From contig KZ111143.1 in assembly GCA_002077045.2 (NCBI GenBank), positions 1,007,449 to 1,032,383 on the forward strand: DNA of 24,935 nt. The letters are read 5' to 3'. Below, one piece after another: positions 17,560 through 24,935 of this stretch. Source of the DNA: Rachicladosporium sp. CCFEE 5018 (lineage: Eukaryota; Ascomycota; Dothideomycetes; Cladosporiales; Cladosporiaceae). Both the position numbers and the translations under genes were made by a program. Positions within the stretch are counted from its first letter, which is position 1. Every line of letters begins with the position of its first letter. Below the pieces are notes generated by a model. It searched no databases and was not told where the DNA came from. It worked only from the letters and a program-made list of their open reading frames with translations.

Positions 17560-18000
17560 GATACCTGAAGGGACGGGGATCCTGTTCAAAGATGTGAACA
17601 ACGGCCTCACGAGGATCCAAAGACGAAGTTGAGACGAAGAGCAATCGATATGCAGACTTCATGTCAGGTACAAAAGGCAGTTGTATTCCAACTGCAGTAC
17701 AGACTACCCCACATACGCCACTTCCCGGCACCCATCGGCTCCATGTAGATTGACTTGCTGTCGCGTGCCGTTTCCGTCACTATACATCTATCATCAGATT
17801 CGAGTGCGTCCTCAGAATCGTGAGCGCACACCTATGTCATCGCCTCAACCCACATCTGGGCTCGTCCTCGCTCGCATTTTCTGCGATGCAAAGCGCTTGA
17901 CCTGTCTGACCCTCAACAGCCACAGACTTCATCCTTGTCGCTCTGACACCTCAGACGGCACTCTGGCAACCTGCCGTCTGATCTCCCAGAGCGCGCGTAT
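17560..18000. other. Intergenic, GAL1 upstream region
   Basis: 441 bp between the GAL1 start and the stop of the next leftward gene. Several short frames on both strands lack recognisable content. I could not identify a galactose-type or other specific operator by eye. Confidence 0.45.
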
Positions 18001-18429
18001 CTAGTTTTCCCTTCCTTGCCTCCTCTCCTCCTGTTCCCGCTCTCTCAATTTCATCTGCAGCTGTCTCCACATCTCGACTACCTCAGCCCACAACACCATG
18101 CTCTGCTCCAAGTCACTATTTGAGTCCCGTCTTCCCTCGATCACGTCTGTGTCAGACGCTCTTGGCAATCCAAACTTCGCACTCTGTTCCTCCTGCACCA
18201 CCGAGTCTCGTCTCGCCTTGATCACGACTTTGCCCGATGCCCTTCGCCTTGTGGGACCCGAGCTCTGCTTCCAATCTATTGCCTTGGTCCGGTCCATCTC
18301 GAGATCTGCCGTCGATACACGTGATTCAGTGAATACCCTGGTCGGTGCCTGCAGGTTCTTCGAAATGGCCCGGTACATCGCCACATAAAGCGCCGCTGCC
18401 GCCAGGACGGTGATCTCCAGGATAGCCAT
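18001..18429 (-). CDS. Small single-span membrane protein, unknown
   Basis: From ATG 18429 the frame encodes 142 aa. An N-terminal hydrophobic helix (MAILEITVLAAAALYVAMY) is followed by a hydrophilic Arg/Ser/Glu-rich region and a C-terminal charged helix (WRQLQMKLREREQEERRQ) likely to form a coiled coil. The frame is open upstream to an ATG at 18672, which would add 81 Ser/Arg-rich residues, few of them acidic. That extension could be a mitochondrial-type leader or simply an open 5' UTR. I prefer the inner start because the hydrophobic anchor then forms an N-terminal signal-anchor. The family is not recognised. A small tail-facing membrane protein of an organelle is possible; no function is claimed. 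Confidence 0.55.
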   Translation of the reverse strand: MAILEITVLAAAALYVAMYRAISKNLQAPTRVFTESRVSTADLEMDRTKAIDWKQSSGPTRRRASGKVVIKARRDSVVQEEQSAKFGLPRASDTDVIEGRRDSNSDLEQSMVLWAEVVEMWRQLQMKLREREQEERRQGREN

Positions 18430-18970
18430 GATCGTTCTTAGACTCTTTGCGGTCTCGTTGAGATAGCAACTCCGTGATCGGCTGGATGGGTCGCGTTGTC
18501 GAGATGAGAATTGTCGCTGTGGTGGACGGGAACCCGCGAAGGGCAGTAGGCATTTGTATATTCCATGGCGAGTGCGCGATACTACTTTGGCGTAAATAAT
18601 GCTGGAAGGTGAGGACGTCTGGCGTGGCCAATGAGAGAGAAGTGGTCGGATGATCAGATCGGTGTTGGGCATGAGTCGGCTGCCTCAGCCAACCGAAGTC
18701 ACGGCAAAGGGCATGACAGTCTAGGACCAGCAGCAATTGACTTCGCCTGACCCTGACGTAGCGTTACAATCGCGTCGAGGACCGACTGAAGGATCGACAT
18801 CGTATGCATACTGCTGACAACTATCCGTACCCTACACAACACTCCTGACGAACGCCTTCGCTGAGCCTAACAATGTCCCTTCCCTCTTTGGCCATGATAC
18901 CCAGTGCCATAGTCCAACATGAGCGCCGTATCGTAGCCCATAGCCAAATGCTCACACCATGGTCATCCAA
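18430..18970. other. Upstream region of the small membrane-protein gene
   Basis: 541 bp up to the stop of the next gene. The proximal 243 bp are open in frame with the small membrane protein (possible N-terminal extension, 18430-18672). The remaining ~300 bp show nothing I can support. Confidence 0.4.
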
Positions 18971-21802
18971 TCACTCCAACCACTCATCCTCCCACATACC
19001 TCCCACCTCATCAACAGCCTGCCTCGCACTCCCCACAGCCCTCCACCCCGTCTCCACAGCCTTGCTCACCACACTAGTCCCGACCCAACCGCCCCATCTC
19101 CCCGCAACGGCCCCCGCGCCAGCCGTAGCAGCCGTCTTCCCGAAACCACCACTCACGGCACTGGCAGGCGGGTAGCTACTTCGAAACATCCCAGGACGCA
19201 GGTCCGAGCGCATCATTTCGGGCGTGAGTTTGAAGCCAGGCTCCATGAAGCGCGGAACAGGGAGGACTTTGTGCTCGATGCCGAGGACGTGGTGGTATGC
19301 TACTTCGATCGCCTCACCAGCCCAGTTGAGCGTTGGTCGCCAGATTGGTCGGAGAGGGCGGAAGAGCAGCGTTGGGATCACGAAGGGCGAGCGCGGCGCA
19401 TCGTTCCAGACGCCGTAGCCTTCCATCCGGCGGGCGTAGAAGGGGTGGCAGCATTTCCAGCAGAGCAGGGATTCGAGAATGTAGTAGAGAGCTGCGAACG
19501 CGAGGACCTTGCCTAGGGACGTGAGACGGACGCCAAGACGGGAGGTACGCGAGGGAGCGTAGAAGGCTGAGAGGAATTCGGAGAAGAGGGCGTGCCAGAG
19601 GGAGCGGTAGCGGAGATCGCAGTGGGGGCAGGGGCCAGTGTGGGTGCTTTGGGTGGAGGTTGTGGGTGCGGTCTCGAGGATCGTTGTGCTGGTGGTCGTG
19701 GTCTTCTTGACTGGAGAGTTTGCAATTTCTTCTGCGCGGTGCTCGACTCGTCGCAACCCGCGGTCTGCATCTTTGATGCTTGTGCGCGCTGCTCGGAGGT
19801 GCTTGTTCATGGCTTCCATGGCGAGGTCCTCTTGCCGACGATCGTTCTCTGTTTGTGTGAGTGGGCGAGCGAGACCACGGTCTTCCTCAGCGTCACCGAT
19901 GTCGACTGTGGCAGTGGTGTCAGTGGCGTCCATATTCGGGTGCGCGATATCTTCAAGCGACTGAATCGTGGCGTCGCCAAAAAGTTCACCAGGATGCTCT
20001 CGGGCTTCTCGCACGATGTCATCAAGTGCAGACGTAGGCCGCCTAGACCCGCCTGAGACTTGACGGACATACTCTGCAGCAAGCTTATCACCGCTCCCTC
20101 CAAGCAATGCTTCACCGGATGGGGTGCCGAACGCTCGGATGATGGTGGTGTCTGAAGTGCGAAGCAGCGGACGGACGTCGGTGGATGGTCTTAGCGCTTG
20201 AGTCTCACCGTTCGCACCAGCTGTAGCTCGTGCTTCCTCTTGCGCGTCTCGTGCTGATGCCGTGGACACAGGTGCGCCAGCGTGCTGCTTCTCTTCTGCA
20301 TCATCCTCTTGTTGAGCAGTATATGCATCAAGGCGTACTGAGCTACGAGATGACCGCGACCTTGCTCTGGCATCATGTGAACGTTCACTGTTCGGACGGC
20401 CAACATCGTGCTCTGCCTCTTGCTCTCGCCCCGCGTCTTGAGCAATCCGTGCATCTTCGTGGCCACCGACGTATGGCTCGCTCTTTGGACGCTCGACTTG
20501 CCCAGTGGAATGCACGTTTGAGTATCCGCGACCTACAGCCTCGGGCGATGCTTTGGCCGGACTGGGCGATAGACTCGACACCCTCGCGAGCCGCTGCAGC
20601 AACTTCATCGAGTCCTGTCGTGTGTGACCAGGCCGCTGCGGCTGCTTGAATGTCACGGCCTGCGCTGTTCGATCAGTGATAGTGACCGTCTCAATGCCCT
20701 TGTATGTCGTCGAGCTTCCGCCATTGACTGGGACGTTTTCCTTGTTGCTGATTAGGCTACGCCGGCGGGTGATCCTGCTTTTCATACTATCAGAAGGCGC
20801 TGTGACAGGACGAGCTTGATGATTGTGCGAGGCATGGCCATTAGTGAGCCCAGCTTCGTCGTCTTGACTGGCTCGGTGCCGAATACTTCCATTCGGCCGC
20901 TCTGCGAGCTGACCAAGATGTCGTCGTGTAACGCCCTGCCTTTCCACTGTCTCGATCTCCCGTCGCGTGTTCTCAGTCGCCGTTCGATCCAGCCTAGGCA
21001 GCGCGGGTGTCGACTGCAGCAACGACAACCCTTCAAGATCCGGATCCTCACTGTCAAGTGTATCCTGCAACGTAGAGTTCGCCGGCCGCAGAGCATTAGG
21101 CTGCGACGCAGGTCTCTGCCGATTCATTGAAGGCGGCGTCATATCGTTTGCAAAGGCGTTGTCCCTCCTTGGTGGACTCCAGTATTCATCCCCCGTCAAT
21201 GCGGTCCTACGCGGCACTATCGCGTCTTCGTCTTGCTTTTGCCCGTCACCCTGGGCAAGCGTAGGTGAAAGCTGCACGCTCACTACAGAGGGCTCCCTAA
21301 TCTTCCTCATCCAGCCTCGTTGCGACTTGGCCCTCGTGCCCCATTCCCTCGGCACGTTAAGCGGAGGTTCGGAGCCAGAACTGCCTGTACTGGCTCCACG
21401 GGTGTGTGCGACGCCATTAGAAGCGGCGGCAGCTGCTAGTGCTTCCTCTCGTTCCTCCCTCTCAATCAACTCGGAGATGCGTGGACGAGGTCGCAATCGC
21501 GTCTCAAGCAACGGTCGGGCATCTGCATCGAGTGCTTGGCGGAGTCGAATCGCGTCTCGTTGGTGCTGCATAATGGCCTGTCCAAGGGTATCTGTCTCGT
21601 TGTTGTCCACTGCATTCAAGTCAGAGGAGCCAGAATGTGAAGCCGAGTCAATCGTGTCCTCGCCGTGGCCCTGCACTTTCTGCATGCCCCCGAGCATGTC
21701 GTCCGTGTGTGGAGTCGGAGAGATTGTAGCTATACCACTGCCATTGCCAAACAATGCCGTCTGTTGATGCTGTTGTATGGACAGTGCAGCTTCGTAGTTC
21801 AT
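18971..21802 (-). CDS. Large unknown membrane protein with CPHC...CWKCC motif
   Basis: A 2.8-kb intronless frame gives 943 aa from ATG 21802 (MNYEAALSIQQHQQ). The first ~690 residues are mostly hydrophilic and low complexity, with short ordered islands: RPRISELIEREEREEAL and LNVPREWGTRAKSQRGWMRK. A charged helix (MNKHLRAARTSIKDADRGL) probably forms a coiled coil. The C-terminal third contains CPHC at about 725, an amphipathic stretch, a probable membrane helix (KVLAFAALYYILESLL, about 765-780) followed at once by CWKCC, then an aromatic/Pro-rich conserved-looking region (FVIPTLLFRPLRPIWRP) and a Gly/Ala tail. The paired Cys motifs flanking the hydrophobic segment could bind metal. This layout (long disordered N-terminus, coiled coil, single span) is seen among nuclear-envelope and spindle-pole proteins, but I cannot assign a family. 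Divergent from ARPC5. Confidence 0.75.
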   Translation of the reverse strand: MNYEAALSIQQHQQTALFGNGSGIATISPTPHTDDMLGGMQKVQGHGEDTIDSASHSGSSDLNAVDNNETDTLGQAIMQHQRDAIRLRQALDADARPLLETRLRPRPRISELIEREEREEALAAAAASNGVAHTRGASTGSSGSEPPLNVPREWGTRAKSQRGWMRKIREPSVVSVQLSPTLAQGDGQKQDEDAIVPRRTALTGDEYWSPPRRDNAFANDMTPPSMNRQRPASQPNALRPANSTLQDTLDSEDPDLEGLSLLQSTPALPRLDRTATENTRREIETVERQGVTRRHLGQLAERPNGSIRHRASQDDEAGLTNGHASHNHQARPVTAPSDSMKSRITRRRSLISNKENVPVNGGSSTTYKGIETVTITDRTAQAVTFKQPQRPGHTRQDSMKLLQRLARVSSLSPSPAKASPEAVGRGYSNVHSTGQVERPKSEPYVGGHEDARIAQDAGREQEAEHDVGRPNSERSHDARARSRSSRSSVRLDAYTAQQEDDAEEKQHAGAPVSTASARDAQEEARATAGANGETQALRPSTDVRPLLRTSDTTIIRAFGTPSGEALLGGSGDKLAAEYVRQVSGGSRRPTSALDDIVREAREHPGELFGDATIQSLEDIAHPNMDATDTTATVDIGDAEEDRGLARPLTQTENDRRQEDLAMEAMNKHLRAARTSIKDADRGLRRVEHRAEEIANSPVKKTTTTSTTILETAPTTSTQSTHTGPCPHCDLRYRSLWHALFSEFLSAFYAPSRTSRLGVRLTSLGKVLAFAALYYILESLLCWKCCHPFYARRMEGYGVWNDAPRSPFVIPTLLFRPLRPIWRPTLNWAGEAIEVAYHHVLGIEHKVLPVPRFMEPGFKLTPEMMRSDLRPGMFRSSYPPASAVSGGFGKTAATAGAGAVAGRWGGWVGTSVVSKAVETGWRAVGSARQAVDEVGGMWEDEWLE

Positions 21803-22104
21803 GTTCGACAAATGCTGCTACATCTTCTCCGCATCGTAGCATTTGCTGGTCCGAGTGCTTATGTTGTCATGGTCTTGACGCCACCCGTGCTGCTGCCGTC
21901 AACCAATGCATCACGTCGATCTATCGATCTGATCGCGTACGTGCGCGTCGAACTCGAAACAACCCGCTTCCCCACATTCGTAGTGCAGCGCCAAGCAATG
22001 CCATGCGTTGCGGCTCACTTCATGGGCAAGTGCTACCAGGCACCGACGGGAAAGTGAACTTCTATTAGGGTCGTTGATCACTGACACCCCCAACCACCGC
22101 AACC
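21803..22104. promoter_or_regulatory. Bidirectional promoter, unknown membrane protein / ARPC5
   Basis: 302 bp separate the divergent start codons. A CCAAT box at 21903-21907 (+) lies about 200 bp before ARPC5 and 100 bp before the other start. No TATA box is clear. Overlapping 100-130-codon frames here are shadows without protein features. Confidence 0.4.
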
Positions 22105-22839
22105 ATGGCAGAGATCAACTGGCGGACGATCAACATTGACGCATACGACCCCGAATCTTGCTACAACTTTGATCTCAAATCCCTCACACCCCAAGTCCAG
22201 CCCATATCTACTCAAGATGTTCAGACACTGTCAGGCCAAATACGGCAGCTCATGCGATCGGGACAGTCGGAAGATGCGCTGAAGGGTGCATTGGAAAATG
22301 TGCCATATGGCGCAGATGACGCGGGAAAGGTGTGTACACCGAGGCTACAGGCATTGGCTGTTGCGTGATCTTGCAGACCATTGTGCTGATACGAATGGAT
22401 TGCCAGGCCATCCATCTCTCCCTCATCACAGAGCTTTTGCAATCCATCCGTCAAGCCGACATGACACCACTGCTCCAACGGCTTTACAGCTCGCCAAATG
22501 GCAGCGAGACATGCGACACCCTGATGAAGTACCTATACAAGGGTATGGCACAGGGCACGACGGGACACACGCAGACTGGACAGGGCGGGAAGACATTGAC
22601 GCCACAGGCGACGGGATTCACGCAGGCTGGTGGGCGGAGTTTTGGGGGTGCTGAGGGAGGAGGGCAGGGGATGAGTGTGCTGTTGAGCTGGCATGAGAAG
22701 GTATGTGGAGGTCTTGCTCCGTCGTGTCAAGGCAACAAGGAGGGAGGGGGAGCTCGTGCTGACAGTGATTGTGTAGCTCGTGGAGATGGCAGGGCCAGGG
22801 AGCATAGTCAGAGTGATGTCGGATCGAAGAACGGTATGA
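22105..22839 (+). CDS. ARPC5: Arp2/3 complex subunit 5 (p16-Arc)
   Basis: Exons 22105-22329, 22407-22700 and 22777-22839 give 193 aa; introns are 77 and 76 nt with GTGTGT and GTATGT donors and CTGAT/CTGAC branch sites. The N-terminus MAEINWRTINIDAYDPE, the central helical region, and the C-terminus LVEMAGPGSIVRVMSDRRTV are characteristic of ARPC5/Arc15. The subunit anchors ARPC1 to the Arp2/3 complex, which nucleates branched actin at endocytic patches and growth sites. Compared with animal ARPC5 (about 150 aa), there is a Gly/Gln/Thr-rich insertion at roughly residues 127-165, in exon 2 (TGQGGKTLTPQATGFTQAGG and neighbours). Fungal versions are often longer here. The last coding exon is only 63 nt, so the C-terminus is easily missed. 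Confidence 0.93.
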
Positions 22840-23090
22840 GCGATGTGCAATGCAACAACTACATGCACGCCACTGCGGACCGCAACCACATGTACTCTTG
22901 TCGAAATTATGTGCTGTTGAAGTCGCACGAGGTCTTGCGTCGCGCCTTCCTATTGACTTCACCCGTGGCTCCTTCCATCAACTAGCCTTGGCACGCCACT
23001 TCTGCCTCAGCGATTCCTAAGCATACTACCCGTGGACAATCGACTCTACTTATCACTCAACAACACTTGCACAAAAGTTCCCATGTCATA

Positions 23091-24165
23091 ATGGCGGTCT
23101 CGAAGCGCAAAAGTGGCGCGCCACATGCAGCTGTGAAGGTATCGCCCTTCCCTGAGGCATTGCCTTTATCTCACCATACTGATGACTATCAAAAAGCGCA
23201 AGAAGACAGCCTCGTCTGCTCCCACAACTGATCGAGTCACTCGGGGCATGAAACGCTTCGCTGCTGTCTATGCTGTCCTTGGCACCACGGAGCTTCTCGA
23301 AGCCATACTGCTCAAGCTCCCCATGTTCGATCTCTTCGTATTTCAGCGGGTCTCGCTCCGCTTCCGCGATTGCATCGCGAAGTCCCCTCGGCTTCAGGAG
23401 AGGATGTGGCTGAGGCTCAGAAATTGCCCGCCGCAGCAGTGGGTAGCCACTGGACCGCGTGGAAACACTGTTGACACCTTCTCGCTGGTGCACAACAATA
23501 ACAGTGCGATACTGCACGGCCCTCGATGGTCACCCGCGCAGCTATGCCCGATCTTTCGTCAGGAACCTGGTCGCTCGGAGCGCCTGATTGCTCTGAGCCC
23601 AAGGATCTATTTCAAACACAAAGCGATACGGCGCAGCAACGGCCCATACATGCCCGATATCGGTAGCTGGCGCAAGTTGTATGTTTTTGACCCGCCTTGC
23701 GCCGATCTCAGGATGCATCTGGTATACAACTACCTCGCCCCACGAAGAGCGACCGTCACCGCTTTCGAAGCGAAAGCATCGATGTGGTTCAACCTCCTGG
23801 AGGCTGGTAAAATTGCCACCGCCGACGAACAACCGCATCTCTTACCAATCGACAGAATGCAGATTGGCAACCTTCTTGACCGCGCTTACATTGGAGGTAG
23901 TATAACACGTCGCCATCTCGCATTGCCTCAGGACAAGGTCATCCGACCGAGAGCCGGCCAGACATGGGACGATCACTCAAGCGTCTGCGAGATACTTGAC
24001 GAGCTGCAACAGATGTATCCAGGCAAATTCAGCTTTGATGCGGGCGCCTCATGCATTTTCGCCAAAGGAATCGTCATACCCTCCGCCGCAGAGTGGCAGG
24101 CTGTCCACTGTCGAGCTGCGCTGTCCGACGGCACCGATGCAAACGCAGCAGTGGTCGGGACCTAA
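23091..24165 (+). CDS. F-box-like protein
   Basis: Exons 23091-23138 and 23197-24165 give 338 aa. The 58-nt intron has a GTATCG donor, a TACTGATG-like branch region and an AAAAAG acceptor. The alternative is an unspliced start at ATG 23182, giving 327 aa. I prefer splicing because the upstream ATG has good context and both sides join in frame within basic sequence (SKRKS / RKKT). Residues about 41-88 (LGTTELLEAILLKLPMFDLF, then VFQRVSLRFRDCIAKSPRLQ) form an F-box: Leu-rich first helix, Pro after KL, and a following Phe-Gln-Arg-Val helix. F-box proteins bind Skp1 in SCF ubiquitin ligases and select substrates. The C-terminal ~250 residues show no LRR, WD40 or Kelch repeats. This resembles the large family of short F-box proteins in Dothideomycetes; the substrate is unknown. 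Confidence 0.78.
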
Positions 24166-24935
24166 GCGGGGTATCACGTTGACATTCGTGCATGCCGAGG
24201 ACTAGACTGCAGTGTGCATCAGATCGTGTTGGAGGAGGGACTGGCTGGTAGCTTCGGAACAAAGAGACTGGGCGGGACCAGCATGACGCCTTGCTTTTCC
24301 GTGATGCAAGAGGCAAACACAGAAGAGCTCGGACTGACTTTGGCGCATCATATATCCCAGTTGCGTCCCATGGTCATCGACCACATCCGCAGCGCGGACG
24401 GGCAAGTGAGGCTTCCTACCTCTTGATTCATTCATCTCCGTCATATACTGCGCTATGTCTTCCGTTCGTACAGACGCTTAGCTTTGCTGCTCACAACGAT
24501 TAGCAGGCCCACGGTACAGTCTCTTCTTCTCTTCCAGGATCAAGGCAAGCGAGTGTAGCTCACGACGATCATACACACTTGCGACCTTAATTTCAACTAC
24601 GCCTCGCCAGCATTATGACGTGAGCGATTCATCACCAGCTATCTCATCAAACAGCCAGCACAAGTGTCGACATTTTGAAGATACAGGATGTAAGCGAAGG
24701 AGCCTGGCGGCTTTCACTGTCTACCAAGATGAGTGCAGCCATATCGCACTGTATTGCGAAGAGCTGACAGATCATCCTCTCCAGATCCAGTACTTAAGAC
24801 CTTTCTGCTAGCATGCACGCTGTGATGCACAGTTTGAATGCTCCTGCCTCGCAACTCGCATGGCACCATACCATGCCATCGCGTCGACTCGCCCGAGAGC
24901 TGCATTGGCCTATGCTCGCGTAGCTAGACGCCGAA
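24166..24935. other. Right-end region without supported gene
   Basis: 770 bp holding only frames of up to 80 codons. A frame from about 24620 to 24811 follows an ATGAC-GTGAGC sequence that could in principle be a tiny first exon with donor, but I find no convincing downstream exon before the window ends. A 5' end of a rightward gene beyond the edge is possible. Confidence 0.4.

Noticed and set aside
20967..21767. 266-codon + strand frame
   Set aside because: It lies entirely antisense to the 943-aa gene in a GC-rich low-complexity region. Its Cys/Ser-rich translation is a typical antisense shadow.
11879..22839. A functional actin cluster (ARP8 and ARPC5 in one window)
   Set aside because: ARP8 belongs to a nuclear remodeller and ARPC5 to the cytoplasmic Arp2/3 complex. 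They are 7.7 kb apart with unrelated genes between, so this is coincidence.
24214..24811. Small genes at the right end (70-codon frame from 24214; 63-codon frame from 24620)
   Set aside because: Both begin with GTG rather than ATG, have no recognisable features, and no consistent splice model was found.
1..24935. Transposons, RIP-degraded repeats, tRNA genes or a secondary-metabolite cluster
   Set aside because: No transposase or polymerase motifs, long terminal repeats, long AT-rich tracts, tRNA T-loop-like GGTTCGAATCC sequences, or synthase domains were seen on either strand.

Overview
The window is a nuclear segment from a filamentous ascomycete. Fungal orthologues, introns mostly of 49-92 nt with GTNNGT donors and CTRAC/CTGAY-type branch sites, and tightly packed genes on both strands all point there. 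The overall protein style, including the F-box protein near the right end, suggests Dothideomycetes, perhaps the Mycosphaerella/Capnodiales side, but this is an inference and not a phylogenetic result. I see no rRNA, tRNA, CRISPR array or transposon.

Left part (1-3912): the 5' part of an unrecognised basic/Ser-rich protein gene runs off the left edge (- strand). About 1.5 kb without a recognisable gene follows. Then come YIP1 (ER-Golgi membrane protein, +) and HRI1 (-), convergent and only 11 bp apart.

Accessory-looking part (3913-7867): two tandem, divergent paralogues encode secreted cysteine-rich proteins of 271 and 331 aa. They share all three intron positions and phases, a cysteine framework, an N-glycosylation sequon and a C-terminal signature. 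Their function is unknown to me. This is the most novel-looking content in the window.

Core part (7868-24165): an uncharacterised helical/Ser-rich protein (-); SAM50/TOB55, the mitochondrial outer-membrane beta-barrel assembly protein (-, with a 22-nt first coding exon); ARP8 of the INO80 chromatin remodeller (-, four exons); NTF2, the Ran-GDP nuclear import factor (+, five exons, the first with only 7 coding nt), divergent from ARP8; galactokinase GAL1 (-); a small single-span membrane protein (-); a 943-aa unknown membrane protein (-); ARPC5, the Arp2/3 complex subunit (+), divergent from the previous gene; and an F-box-like protein (+). The last 770 bp hold no gene I can support.

The core genes belong to unrelated housekeeping processes (vesicle traffic, mitochondrial biogenesis, chromatin, nuclear import, Leloir pathway, actin nucleation). 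Nothing suggests an operon-like or metabolic cluster. Exon coordinates were worked out by hand from splice signals, reading-frame continuity and family similarity. In every complete multi-exon gene the exon sum is divisible by three.
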